From assembly GCA_038093975.1 (NCBI GenBank), contig JBBPTG010000083.1:53196-117195 (forward strand): DNA of 64,000 nt, written 5' to 3'. The stretch's first letter is position 1. Every line of letters starts with the position of its first letter. This DNA is from Chalciporus piperatus (Eukaryota > Basidiomycota > Agaricomycetes > Boletales > Boletaceae). Under the pieces are notes generated by a model. That model did not search any database and was not told where the DNA came from. It saw only the letters and a list, made by a program, of their open reading frames with translations. Made by a program: the position numbers and the translations under genes. Shown here in pieces: positions 46,846 to 59,512 of this stretch.

Positions 46846-47544
46846 TGTATGTTATGCCTACCACTGCAGAGCGAGGATTGCGGACTGAGGCCTGAGGGTT
46901 GTTCTAACTGTACAAGTGTCCCCTCCCGACCTTTATACCGCGAAAGGACCCCTGGTGGAACAATGAAGATCGATTGAATGATTCCCCACCATCTACAGCA
47001 TGGTGTTTGTTTCCACCACCTCCACATGTATGATATATTAGCCTCGAGCACCCGTGTGTGGATGAACAACGTACCTATAGTATCACTCTTCACACGATAC
47101 TATGCGTGAACGATGCAAAGAAATGCCATCAAACTCGTTGGGTCCGTAACTTTACCAACCTGGGATCCTGGCCACATCTGAGAAAGTCGGTGGTGGATCC
47201 ACCTACCTGTACGACACTTGGCAAGATTTTTCCAACAGCAACCACAACTGGCATGCGGTGGCGGTGCTTGTTTACAAAGTTTTAGCGCCGGGATTCAAGT
47301 CATAACGCATCAACCGTGTTTGATTGCCTCTCTCCCACGTACTTCTCGCGACGAAGCCACGGTCCAGTCACGCACGCCCCCCGCGTGACGGCCCGTGACA
47401 GGGACTGTCTCAGGGTGACGGTGACGGCAGCGACAAAAAAGGACGGGTGACTCCGGTCTCAAACATTGTCTCGTCACGGTGGCGTCGAGGCGGGGAACGC
47501 GAAGGCGATCGAAAGCACGCTGACGCCCCTGGCGTCGTCCGACA
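46846..47544. other. Intergenic region between divergent genes
   Basis: About 700 nt between the C2H2 gene and the SAP-domain gene. It becomes GC-rich from about 47340 on. No gene or RNA is recognised. Confidence 0.4.
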
Positions 47545-49663
47545 ATGTTTCCCTGGAACGAGGACCCTGGCTCTTCTGATGGCCGTTCTCTTCTGATGGG
47601 TCGACCTCAGGGTCTGATTCTGACCTGACTGACGTACTCGCTCGACAGCCCCAGGCGAGCTCATTCGACCACGCTCCCTCTCCTCGCTCCCTCGCGCCCC
47701 GATCTGAATCGGGATCCCCGTCAAATTCGTCCGAGTTTAGCCTGCATCTCAGCCCCTATGCCTTCCCAGCATTCACGGTTGGGGGGCTCCTCCTGAGCGT
47801 CCTCCTCGGTTTCGTGTGCGTATTTCTACAGCTTGAGGTGTCCGTCAGAAGGCTTGACCCACCCCCACCACCCACCTCAGAATCTGGCTCAATTTCTGCA
47901 CAAGCGAGAGACGACGACGACGACGAAGACAACGAGAGTCTCGCGCACTGGAACCAGCGTGGGCAGGGCAGCCCGCCAACCTGAACCCGACCGACATTTT
48001 GCCCGACGGACGACCAATCATGATGCACGCCCTCGGCTCCCTCGACCACAACAACGACGACGACGACGACAACAACTCGACCCCGGGTGTGCCACCAGCA
48101 GACTCGACCCCCGTGACGAGCGTCGCCGTCACAGCCTCTGACTTCGCTCGTCCGCTCGAGTCGAGCAGCATTGAGTCGGAGCCCCCGACGGCATCGAACC
48201 CGTCTCCACGTCGCTCCCCGGGCAGCATCGAGTACATTCCCTTTCCGGTCCCTGACAGGGTGAACGAGAACGGGCTGTACGAGATCCAGCGTCTCAAGAT
48301 GTGAGTCGTCCGGTCGTCCCTCTCCCACTCGCGCGCGTTTACCCACCGTTCCAACCATCCAGCGATGACCAGCCCAACAGGTTTCTCCAGGAGCGGTGCC
48401 AGGAATACAGGCTGCCGAAGACTGGGCGCAAGGAGGTCCTCGTCGGGCGGCTGAAGGCTTTCAGTGCGGGGGGACAGCCCCACTGGAAGGCGAGGTGGGC
48501 TCGTTTTCTCGCGCCGGGGGTCGAAATTTTCTTCTTTCAGCACGCTGATCGTCCGACGTCACCCCATCCTACAGCCTTCAGCCTCCCCCACGGCGGAGCC
48601 ACCGTGGCCCTCGGTGCGCCGTGACTTCTGACGACCTGGGTTCGTCGTCGGGTCAGGCACAGGGCGACCGTCCGCACCGCCGTCCCAAGCTGTCGGAGCA
48701 ACGACGTGCCGCGATGCTCTTCCAGCCATCAGACGGCCACTCTGATTCGAGGGACACGCGCACTGTCCGACAGGTCGAGGACCTGACGGCATGGGTAAGT
48801 CGACCCTTTGCCCCCTCGCCCGCACGCTCAACACGCACTCACCTCCACTGCCAGTGCGAGAGGATCATCAGAGAACACCCATGCAGGTCACCGACTCGGC
48901 CCCCGATGGAAGTGCCACAGGCAAGTACCAGCGCCACAGTGCCGCCACCGTCTTCCAGCCCGGGCACTGCTGGTGTTGGCCAACCAATGGCCGCCAGCAC
49001 CCCGCCGAGTCAGCCCGTTCGGCCAGGCTGTGTGCTCAATTTCATTTACGAGGGCAGCACCTGGCCCGTTCCCGCCAAAGACATCCCGAGCCCGCCCGCA
49101 TTTCGCGTCCTGCCCGGCATGGACGGCATCATCGACCTCGATGCCAGGTGGGACGACCATCCCGACCACTGGGGAGGAAGATCGTGCCTCATCATCCGGG
49201 GTCGCCCAATCCCGCAGTACTACTGGCGTGATCTGTACAGCCATCGCGCGACGGACCAGTGGAGCAGGATCAAGAGCCAGTGGGGCCGTTGTGAGGTATG
49301 TTCGCCGAATTGGCACCTGCTCAATCGTTCTCACCACTGGCACAGGCGATTGTCACCCGGTTCCGCCGGGGAACTGTCGAGGATTTCCGCACGGCATTTT
49401 GTGATGCTGATGGCCAACGCCTGCCCATCGAGGAGATTTGCAAACACATCCGTAGAGAGAGGGTCGAGGAAGACAGCCAGCTTGCCCTCCAAGCCAAGGA
49501 GCGCCTCGGTGGGGCAGTGACCACCTATCGAAAGGGCTCCAACATATTTACGACCGAAAACCCTCGGGTCATCGCCCGCAAGGCGAGGGCCCAGGGGTTC
49601 GTACTACCTGTTCGCCCCCCCACGCCTTCGTGGCCTGTCCCGAACGTGCCCAGTACTATGTAA
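47545..49663 (+). CDS. SAP-domain protein of a dispersed fungal family; 5' structure unresolved
   Basis: Supported exons: one ending at 48300, then 48363-48494, one ending at 48794, 48855-49295 and 49346-49663. The SAP domain runs over GLYEIQRLKI / DDQPNRFLQERCQEYRLPK / TGRKEVLVGRLKAF. The C-terminal part is well preserved (LNFIYEGSTWPVPAKDIP, FRVLPGMDGIIDLDARW, RDLYSHRATDQWSRIKSQWG, RRGTVEDFRTAFCDADGQR). I recall this arrangement from multi-copy genes of unknown function in mushroom genomes. The 5' part is difficult. The frame from 47600 to 47985 encodes Ser/Pro-rich sequence with a hydrophobic stretch (FTVGGLLLSVLLGFVCVFL) and an Asp run, then stops, and the next frame (PANLNPTDILPDGRP) is one base out with no good intron. 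The joint at 48494/48573 is also tentative. It may be partly decayed. Confidence 0.55.
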
Positions 49664-50199
49664 TCAGTTGTTAGCGCCCGTGTCTTCCATTGCACTGCAC
49701 GAAGGAGGGGAAGAAAGTCCCAACATTATGTTTGCCTCACTTTGCCTACTAGTACATCGGTTACAGTCCATAGTAGTTTCGAGTTTGTGTGGGTGGGGTA
49801 CGGAATGATCACACACTAGTTCTGCAGGAAAGGGTTGATGCGAACATTGATTTCAACCGAGGGCGATAGTGATGCGACAAGTTGACCAAGCGAAACACCA
49901 GGCAATTCCATGAACATGAATGACATTGATGCCAGCAGCGCCTTTCCCCAGACGGATTGGGTACACCATCAGAACCCAGTAGACGATCACGCACGTTATC
50001 GAGTATGTCATCTCGCCGATGCGCTGAGCGATGGCCAAAACATACGGGGAATAAATCCGACTGGAGGCCTCTCGACTGGAGATACCTAGGGGTGACAACT
50101 TTAGGGCAGAGCGTTTGCGAGGCGCTGCGGTACTTACGTCTGGTGGAGACGAACAGCGTCTCAAGCTGAACCAAAGATAATCGGAGGCGCAAGCTATAC
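49664..50199. other. Region between the SAP-domain gene and the chitin synthase relic
   Basis: About 540 nt. Some of it may derive from the C-terminal tail of the chitin synthase pseudogene, but I could not match it reliably. Confidence 0.35.
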
Positions 50200-53100
50200 A
50201 AAAAAAACGGGATGCCAACACCAGAATCGCGGGAACGACAGGCAGACTTTGGCCGAATGGTATGCTGGTCGGGGTGGATCAGAAGGGGGTGGCGACGACG
50301 AGAAGAGATGATTGGCGGGGAGTCGGCAATGAACACGATCGGTGGAATCAAGGGGGACAGGGGACAGGCGCGGGTGCGATATCGGTCGAACACACCCGCG
50401 TCGTAGAGCATGGTTGAGCATGGTTGTAATACGTCGAGTGGGGCACGAGCATTTTCTGGAACAGCAAAACGTCAGTACCAACATATGGATGTTCTGCAAG
50501 GCTGAAGGATGAGACGGCGAGCCCGACGGAAAGATGGGAATGGCGAGGATGTAGAACACCATCCAGCCAACCATGTCCCATTACGACGAAGAATGAAAAC
50601 GGACCATACACGCACCGATCATGGTGAGCGAGATGACGGGAGTACTGTTGCCCTCGCCAGCGACCGAAACGATCAAGGAGACGATCTGTCACGCGCAGTT
50701 CATCAGCACACGCAAATGACGCTCAACGGACCAAACGAGGATACCCACACAGGCGACAGTCATGGGTTGAATCAACGTCGACACCAAATCCATCATGACA
50801 ATGAACCTCCTCGAGAAACAACAGAAACCACAAGGCTGATCCAGGGGCATCAACTCTCGCAAGTTATGAACCGTCGGGTTCATCCGACGACGACGTTGAG
50901 AGAGCAGAGCAGAACCTTCCAGTCGTCAGGAGCGACAGTGTATGCGTGAGCATTCCGAATGAACTGCGTCTTGTGCATGGGGAAGTGTTTCAACAGTGGC
51001 GTCGTCAAGCAACGATCTTCACCGAGTGGAGCAGGTTCTTCATGTGCAGCGTGTCGACCCGGTTCTGAGAGTGGTCAGTGACCATTTGGTACGAGAACAA
51101 CAACGGTTTGTGGGTGTCGGCGGTGCGAAGACGGAAAAGAATGAAACAACCAGGCAAGCACGTGACGGAACCGAAGAGGGACTCGAAAGAATACTCGTAG
51201 ACTTGGATCATCGTGATGATAGACTGCTTCGCGTGCGCGAGCGTCGTCCCACCACAAACACCGAGAACCTTCTTGTCGTGGGCCATGCTGCCAGACAACA
51301 TCCGCTTGAGACACACGAGCGGCAACGGAAAAAGCAAGTACTCAAGCAGACGGCTCCACCGTAGTATCGGCATCGACAGTGAACAAATACTCGTAGGACG
51401 TCGGGTTGACGCCAATAACGTTCTTGATCTGGTGATACATCTCGCGCTCCAACGGGCAAGTTCATCGGCGGGCTGGAGTGCACCCATCCATCCCAACTGG
51501 TCAGCGTCCCATCCCCCCAAACCTGCGTCCCATCAAACCTACCGTGTTCAAGAAATGCAGGATAACCATCTGCAAATCACGGTTTCCAGGCCTCGACCTT
51601 TCCGTCGGCTTTCCAACCTTGACGACCACGAGATAAGCGTCCAGCGCACTCGTAAAGCCCCGAAAAAAACTTGCCCATATTATGCTGCCTCGCACCCTCG
51701 CCCAACGACACGAAACCAAGCGGTTCAGGATCATAGTTCGGATCCGGACCCAAAATATCCAACACGATCCGTGGCGTTGGCCTATCGTTTCCAGATCCAA
51801 CAACGTTCCACAAATGATGAGAATCAACTTCCGCTCGTCGTCATGCTTGAGTTGCGCAAGCGAATCGATGGTACCACGCAACGATGGCTCTCCTTCGGTA
51901 CAGCAAGGCACCTGACAAATCACGAAACTTGTCGTGATCCTCTGGCGCACGAGGTGACAGAAAGCTGATGGAGGCGACGAACTTGAACGCGATGATGCTA
52001 ACCATCGTGACCGACACCGCGAGGAGGATATATTGCGAGAAGAGACATTGAAGCGAGTTTCGGTTGTCGACCATACCGATGAGGAACACGTTGCGGAGAC
52101 ACGTCTTTTGTCGCCCGATCATGTCAGAGTTCAAGTTGAGGGGGGGGTGGTCAATTGCCTTCGTGAGATCGGCGCCGGAGTTGTACTTGAACAGATTGAC
52201 GAGCGTGTTATCCGCGCCACCGGGACCCTGGCGGGACCGTACTGGACATAGTTTGTCAGGTCGTAAACCAAGCCGTCGTAGACATCGAGCGAATGACCCG
52301 AATTGGCCAAGCTGGAAATCAGCTAAGGAGTGTAACCCATATAACCAACACGGTTGTTCTAGCGCATGATGTTCATACTCTCGAAATACCAGTCAGGGCG
52401 AGAGTCATTGGCGATGGCACGGAAATCGTGGTATCGGGCGTTGGGGTCGGTCGTGTTGATGTTAGAGAGCTGGACCGATGGGCTGGCCGTGCCCGAGACA
52501 CCATTACAGAGAGAGCTGACCTGGGCGGGGAATCAGGAATATGTCAAGTGGGGGAGAGAGAACAACATACCTGGACAGGGAACAAGTTGTCCGCAGCAAC
52601 ACCACCTTATTGCTGTAAAATCGTCTTAGTGGGAAGGACAGTAACAATGCGGTCGTGCATCGCCGCAACCTGCGTGACATCAAAGGCCTCGCCACGAATC
52701 GACGTCTACGCATTGTTGGGGTTGCTGTGGTACGAATGCGACGCAAGCTCCGGAAGACATACTCCGTAGGACAGATGAACATGAACGGCGATGACGCAGA
52801 CGGCGCAAGCACAGATGAACCAAACGATCATGTTGAGCGCAAGCTTCTCTCTCCACGCTTGCCGAATATCGTCTCGCTCCATGCGACTGAACCACTTGAG
52901 GGAGGTCTAGGGTACGCACCACGCGAGCATCCAGAAAAGGAGGACTCAACAACGACGCGCCGAAGATTCTTTGGCGACTTCGTGCTCCATGATCTCCCCT
53001 GCGAGGCCAGCCTCTTTCGCGACAAGTCTCCTTGGTTGCGCCTTGGAACATATTCCGGGAGGGCGCGTATGGCTCCGAGCCACAGTTAGAGTTGGTTTCA

Positions 53101-54260
53101 TCTCCGTTGGATGTAAGTCGACTCCGGTTGTGAAAATCATCGGAACGGAAGGATTTCCGCTCTTCGTAATCACCGTCGTAGAGGTCGCCACGCTGGAAGG
53201 GGTTGGCGGCGTTGGGAAGGAGAGGGACGTGCGGCTGAGAGGCAGCTTGGTTGAAGTGGTCTGTATAGTCTTCCTGAAGGAGTCTTGGGGAGGCGTACGG
53301 TCGCTTATTGAACGAAGATCAATGCCGGTCTCTGCCTCTGCGTCCTGGAGACGATTCCGTGTTCTGCTCTTCAACATCGAGAGTATGGATCCGGTCTTCG
53401 AGGGTGTGGAAGGCAGCTTTAAAGGGGAAGACCTAGGACGAAGAAAAGATGTGAGACTCGACGCCCAACACTCCGAGAAACAGAAATACCTTGTACTGCC
53501 CAAGAACAACATCGATGTCCTGCAATTGCAGCGCATCTCTGGTCTGCTCAACCTTTTCCGTCGCCAAATCATCCATCACGCCCAACTTGACCATTGGCTC
53601 TCTATACCACCCACAACCCGGCCTCGAACACATTGACGTTTCGCTTGGCAACCTCCGTCAAGCCCAAACTGCGAACCTGCCCCTTGACACTCCGCTCCTG
53701 CAACTGATCGGGCGACTGCGAGTCCATGGGGGTTCACGCAGAACACAAACCAGCTGCGTGTCTCCGTACGCATATCTAACGGGGGCCCAGGGCAGCTTGG
53801 AACTCTCCCGCAATGCAGGGCGTCGTTCAGCGCATCGTCGTCATCACGTTGTTGCTCCTCAGCGCCGCGCGCCTTCTCAGAGTGAGGGCATCCGTTTGAT
53901 GGTACCCTTGCGAGGTGTCGAAGGCGCACGCATGGGCTTAACAATTTGTTGATCGGCGACGATCGTATCTTCGTTCTTGGGGTGTGCCTGAGCGGCGATC
54001 GCCTTACCGGTGGGAAGGCCCTTGACGAATAGCTTGATGGAACCCCCACCCTCGGGGCCAGCTGGGAACCACGAAGGAGGGAGCCGAAAACGGGGTTGAG
54101 GGCGTCGAAGCTGCGCTCGAGGAAGCCCTCAGCGGAGTAGGAGACAGGACCGTTGAAGTGGTTGACAGCGAACGTTGGGAATCCCGAACGATCCGCAGCC
54201 CCGACCTTGAATGATGAGTTGTTGCCCCAGCGTTTGCCGAAGACTTCCTTAAGTATTGAT
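50200..54260 (-). pseudogene. Class V (myosin-motor) chitin synthase pseudogene, 5'-truncated with many frameshifts
   Basis: On the minus strand, fragments match a class V chitin synthase in order. Near 54250-54060 is the end of a myosin motor (WGNNSSFKVGAADRSGFP, HFNGPVSYSAEGFLER). Next comes the motor tail and linker (GIMEHEV-like, VAKESSARR near 52950), then the cytochrome-b5-like and membrane region. The synthase core follows: KTCLRNVFLIGMVDNRNS near 52110-52060, [106 protein letters not shown] and [17 protein letters not shown]. Last are C-terminal membrane helices near 50550. Neighbouring fragments are in different frames with stops between, and the first two thirds of the motor is missing. 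It cannot encode an enzyme. Confidence 0.85.
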
Positions 54261-54873
54261 GAGAGTGGACGACGTATTCCTATTGATAGTAGGGTACGCA
54301 CCACCAACACAGATAGAGCGTGTTAATCAACCCGACGCGGCCTCGAGTTTTCCCAGCGACCGTGAAGTCACAGTCCGGAGAGGCTCTTGAAACTAAGTCG
54401 CGAAATCGATGCGAGTCGAGGTGAAAAGTCTTCATCTGACAAAGGCACCCTCCGCATTTACGGGCGGTGGGGATGGTAAGCAGTACATGAGGTACTTTTC
54501 CATTGCAGGATGCTTTAGTACTAGTAGCGGGAGTTGACCTAGTACGAGATGTCGGAAAATCCCATAGGGTCCTTGCAAGGCTACCATATTGGGACAGACT
54601 TGCGGGCCCTTCCAAGCGAATTGCATCCGTCATGGGAACTCCATGCCAATTGGGTCGTGATTATGTAAAGGTCATTGAAATAGAATACTTAGGTCACAAG
54701 GTACACGTAGTATTGGAACTGGATTGAAAACTGGCCGGCGGCATTTTAAGGGGATGGGAAAGGCACAGCCCCGACTCAAGCGATTATCGATTATCGTTAC
54801 AGTCGTCCCCCCACCGCTGCAGCAGCGCCGTTCGACGTTCCCCACCCCCTCGCCCTCTGTCATATTTTGTAAC
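54261..54873. other. Boundary between the chitin synthase relic and the Plavaka transposase
   Basis: About 600 nt. It lies between the truncated 5' end of the pseudogene and the transposase ATG, so one end of the transposon should be here. I could not identify a terminal inverted repeat by eye. No gene is visible. Confidence 0.4.
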
Positions 54874-57800
54874 ATGCTGCCGTCGAAAAAACACAAACGT
54901 ACATATGTATTAAGCTCGGCTTCTCTCGACAAGGTTCCTTGCCAACACTGTGGAGAATTCTTCGCTGCCCGTGGACTCAAGTCCCACGAATCAAGCTGCG
55001 CTCGTCAACGGAAGAAGAAAAGGGAAGAAAAAGAGTTCGCTCGAGTCGCTGTAGAGGTTGCTGATGCCAAGACTAAAGGTGAGTCCATTCCTCGTATCCA
55101 TTGGCTCAGACATGTTATATTAACACTATTCCATGATGGTACCAGCCCGTCGCAAGGAAAAACGCCGTCTGCGCAAGGAACGTGCTTCGGTTTCGCGCGC
55201 ACAGACGCCCCACCCATCTCCGGGACCTTCGCGTGCACCCTTAGACTATAACGCAGTGGATCCAGACGGTCCTGATGTCTCGTTTGGACCGACAGGATTC
55301 GAACTGTCGGACGGCGCAGTCATTGGCGGGAATGACACCATGAGCATCTCCGAGAATCGTAAGCAGATTCAATTTTTATATAGCTCGTCGATACATAATG
55401 CAACATTGATTTAAGGATCTGGACTCAGTGTCGGTGTCCGTGCGGACCGGTCACTGATTCTTTCAAGATCAGTACCATTGGCAGCCGCCCGCCGTTGACT
55501 CGTTCCTCTCTCGCACTGTCGCATCTCCGTCACCTGTCATTGATAGCGAGCCATGGAACCCATTTCTCACATCTACAGACTTCGAGTTTGCTGATCTTGT
55601 ACATCACGCCGCCCTCAACAAGGATCAGACTAACAGACTTCTCGGTCTCATTCAGCGGATCCGGGATGATGGAGCGGAGCTGACATTCAAGTCTCATGGA
55701 GATGTTACAAAAGCTTGGGATCGTGCTGCAACGCAGTTAACTCCCGTGCGTTGTTATGTTTGTTCGTGCACGCAGGCTCAGTGGTTACGAGCATAACCTT
55801 AAACTAGATCACCAAACATGTTGTAGTTGCTTCTTATAAGAAGGAAGATGTAGAATTCGACATGTATACCCGACCTCTTTGGGACTGGGCATTGGATTTA
55901 CTCCAAAACCCACTTCTTCAACCTCATTTCCAATGGGATGCTCAGCGCTTGTTCAAGCATAATGGGGCTCGTTTTGAGAGGTTTATTGATGAACCCTGGA
56001 CTGCAGATCGTTGGTGGAATATTCAAGTAAGCCTATTGTTACATCGTGGTTCTCTACTAATGTAGAGTTGATTGATTATTGTCCAAAGACAGAATTGCCT
56101 GCAAACGGTGTTCCATTTGCATTTATCTTATATTACGAACAAATCACGTTAAAGGCATATCCTGTTATCGCACGATGTGGCAATCTTCCTGTTCACATTC
56201 GAAATGGGAATGGTGTTGGTGGAGGTCGTTTGGTAGGCTGGCTACCCATTGTATGTGTTTGATATTGCTGGTTTTCTTCTCTAATTTATTACTCAATGAT
56301 AATGATAGGTTGCTGAAGATGCTAATGAATCTGGAAAACCTGGATTTGTCAACTTCAAGAGAGTTGTTTGGCATGAGTCTTTTCGCAAGCTATTGGAGAC
56401 CATCATTGCCCTGTCAAAAACCGGATTTTCTTTCAAGTGTTTTGATCAGATTCTTCGGTTATTGTATCCTCTCATCCTAATCTTGTCTGGTGACTATGAA
56501 GAACAGTATGTCCTTTGATTTCAATCTTTTTCTGGAACATTGTTTAATTGTCAAATGGTTCATAGATGTGTAATGGCCTTGATTCGAGGCCTTGGTTCAC
56601 ACTGTCCTTGCCCCATCTGCCTTGTTCCAGCAACTGAACTTTATGACAATTCCAAGAGTTATCCTATTCGAGAAACTGAGGATGCAATCGCTCGTGTTGA
56701 GCTATGGAAACAGAAACATGGAATTGGGAATATTCATTTGAAGGAACAAGGTTTGAGACCTGTGGAGGTATGTTTATTATTATTGCTACATGATCAGCAA
56801 TATATTGATCTACTCCATCAGAATGCTTTTTGGCTGGTCAATTTCTCTGATCCACATAAAGCTCTTAGCTTTGATCCTTTGCATTATGATGACTTGGGGG
56901 CATTTGGAGATCATCTGTTTGAGGAGTTCAAAAAGATAGTTGGTGATCTTGGACGTGAAGCAACAAAGCTTGTGGATACACAGTATGTTCTTCTATTGCA
57001 CATGTCTCTGAAATTGAAGTTATCCTATATAGATTTGATGCCTTTCCAAGATGGAGAAACTTCAATCATTTCCAGGCAGTTACAAATGTTTCCTTTAATG
57101 ATGGAAACAAGTTCCTGGACATATCCAAAGTATTTTGACTCATTTACTGTCATGAAAACTTACAAATTATGTTATAGCAAATCCTGTATACTTCCCAAAA
57201 CATTCTGACACAACAGGATTCTACTGCAGGCTATGCACTTTTACAGTGTATTGCCAACTATATGGAGTTCCATATGTACATCTCACTGGATGTACATACA
57301 GAAAGCACTCTTGCTGCTGGTGCAATAACTCTTCAGGATTTTTATGCATCCTTGAAGGTAGGTTCATTACTGATAATAGATATGAGAGGCCTTTATTGAA
57401 GTTTACAGAAATATATTGCCATTCAAGCCTCTAGTGCCAAGCCAAAAAACTGGAATTTTCCGAAGGCTCATTTACGTCAACATGCCTTTCGGGATATTCT
57501 TGAAAAGGGTGCTGTAAGAAACTTCAGTACAAGGCCAAATGAAGCAGTACATGGCCCAATTCGTCGAATGTACCTTCTTCAAACAAATCGAAAAAATGTT
57601 GCGGAGCAGGTGAGTTCTTTATTAGAATCTAGCAAGTTAAAATCTATCAACATGCTATAGATTATCAAGCTTGATCATAGAAGCCTTATCTCTGAATTCA
57701 TCCGTGGACAAATAGAATATCAACAGCAGCAGCAGCTACAGAGTATACTTGACTCTCAAGCACTGGAAGATGAAGACCTTGATAATCAATCTTTCTCTGG

Positions 57801-58479
57801 CCATACATATCTTGGTTCGTTATCAAAGCCAATCACATTTACAGATGTGGAGACAACAGCAAAATCTCCTGCATTTCATAATTTCCACAACAAGTTCACC
57901 AATTTCCTCAATGATTTCCTTTCTGTACAAAATATCCCTCTCCCACCTGGCTGCACTCATTTTGAGCCATCCTTGAATGACAAGGTGAGATTTCATTGAT
58001 ATATCAATGACGGACATATTTGATGATTTCACCAGATACAGGAGTGCAAATATCTCAAGGTTCACTATGAGTCAATGGTGGACTGGAAACTTGCAACTGA
58101 TTACCTTCGATGCAACCCAAATTTCCATGGGCACGAACGTTATGATTGCGTGCTCATCCATTATACACATGGTACACATGGGATTGATAGGTTGATTTTT
58201 GCTCGACTCCTCTTCATGTTCAAATTCACTTTCAATGAGCGCACTCTAGAATTTGCATTGGTCTTACCCATGGATCAGCCCCATGGTCCTGCTCGTATAG
58301 ACAAGGACTTGCATTTTACTCGGCTTCGTTCTCGAGCTTTGGCATTAGCCGAGTTTATTCCCATCGAGTCTGTTGTTCGAGGGGCACTCTTGGTTCCAGA
58401 CTTCAAACGTGATAGTGACTTCTTTCTTGTTAACTACATTGACACTGACATGTTCCTTCGTTCAAAAACTCTTGCTTAG
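54874..58479 (+). mobile_element. Plavaka-type transposase gene, apparently intact
   Basis: Thirteen exons: 54874-55078, 55146-55358, 55468-55745, 55808-56026, 56089-56250, 56309-56505, 56566-56767, 56822-56982, 57033-57129, 57178-57357, 57409-57609, 57661-57984 and 58036-58479. They give about 960 aa with every junction in phase and no internal stop. A C2H2-like finger lies at the N-terminus (CQHCGEFFAARGLKSHESSC). Plavaka hallmarks follow: WNPFLTSTDFEFADLVH, FIDEPWTADRWWN, FAFILYYEQITLKAYPV, GNLPVHIRNGNGVGGGRLVGW, GFVNFKRVVWHESFR, YPLILILSGDYEEQCVMALIRG, CPICLVP, KALSFDPLHYDDLGAFG and NWNFPKAHLRQHAF. Plavaka is a DNA transposon family of Agaricomycetes related to CACTA (CMC) elements. From about 55800 on, the DNA is clearly AT-richer than its neighbours. 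The join between exons 2 and 3 could include a further tiny exon. Confidence 0.88.
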
Positions 58480-59128
58480 TTTATTTGGTCAGATTTTTCC
58501 GTAATCATTTGATTCTGTCTTTTATTCCCTCTTCTTCAACATTGTAATACTTGCCTGGGGTGGCAGTGTCCCGCGTGAATGGCAATTGACGGCATCTTCT
58601 CATTGAATGATTCAGACTGCTGATTCAGAGGCTCGTTGCTTCTACAGTCTCCAAACCACGATGGAGAACATTCTTAGCTTAGACTCAATATTAATATTCC
58701 CTTCTCATCAACACTTATCTCACGGAACCTGCTTGTCGTGAATATCTCTTTGACAGAGACTATTCCTGGTGTGCGCAAGGCTGATTCGGCTCTCCGATGG
58801 ATCTCTGACCAATGCTCCCAACATCCCACCTGTTCCTGAGCATCCAACACTGCAGGACGAGCTGTCGCAAGCAGGCGAACGTTCCTTTAGTCTCCCGATT
58901 CATTACGAGTCTCGAGTACTTTCGCTAATGGGTCTTCCTGTGGATGTTAACGATCTGGAACCATCATTAATCCCTGGAAGAGACAACTTTGCGGCTCATC
59001 GACTCCGTCAAGGAGGACATAAAACGCCTGCATGACAAGGTGATACTCGAGCTAGTTCTCCCGGAGACATGTCACTGAGGCCCGATGTCTAGTTCAAAAC
59101 TCAGTATCGATTCTCGGAGGCTTATCAC
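58480..59128. other. Junction zone with a partial copy of the Ser-rich module and the start of a dynein fragment
   Basis: After the transposase stop comes about 260 nt of AT-rich 3' flank, where the other transposon end should be. At about 58810-58985 a stretch encodes PVPEHPTLQDELSQ and [18 protein letters not shown], nearly identical to 60175-60345 inside the downstream gene. At about 58990 it changes, in another frame, to LRLIDSVKEDIKRLHDK, a dynein heavy chain sequence. A 53-nt intron (GTGATA at 59039 to TCTAG at 59091) then leads to [19 protein letters not shown]. Confidence 0.7.
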
Positions 59129-59512
59129 ATGTCCCAGATGCGCGACCTTCCCCCAATAGCTGGGGCCATCATTTGGGCGCGACAGATCGAGCGACAACTC
59201 TTGACGTACATGAAACGCGTCGAAGACGTCCTTGGAAAAGGGTTCAAACTTTACGCCGAGGGTCAGAAACTCCAATCCGAATCGACTGCGTTCCGCAAGA
59301 AGCTCGACACTCGTCATGTTTTCGAGGCATGGCTACACGATATCAATCGACGCGACATGGCCGTGAACGGACGTCTATTCGAGATCGTACGACTGCGTGG
59401 TGGAGGATTTCAACTCGCCGTGAATTTTGATCCACAGACGATCACGCTCTTCAAGGAGGTTCGCAACTTGCTCTGGCTCAATTTCCAGACTCCATTCGCT
59501 ATCTCAAAGACT
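58990..59512 (+). pseudogene. Duplicated genomic fragment of a cytoplasmic dynein heavy chain gene
   Basis: The reading LRLIDSVKEDIKRLHDK, an intron at 59039-59091, and then [19 protein letters not shown] and the following approximately 140 residues match the N-terminal tail region (DHC_N1) of cytoplasmic dynein 1 heavy chain. Because an intron with good splice sites is retained, the copy came through DNA, not through reverse-transcribed mRNA. No other part of the roughly 4500-residue gene is present. Confidence 0.8.

Noticed and set aside
47756..48543. Minus-strand frames of about 200 codons over the SAP-domain gene
   Set aside because: Composition mirrors the GC-rich Asp/Ser codons of the plus-strand gene; no domain and no splice logic.
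52971..53636. Plus-strand frame of 221 codons opposite the chitin synthase relic
   Set aside because: The minus strand has clear chitin synthase similarity here; the plus frame has none.
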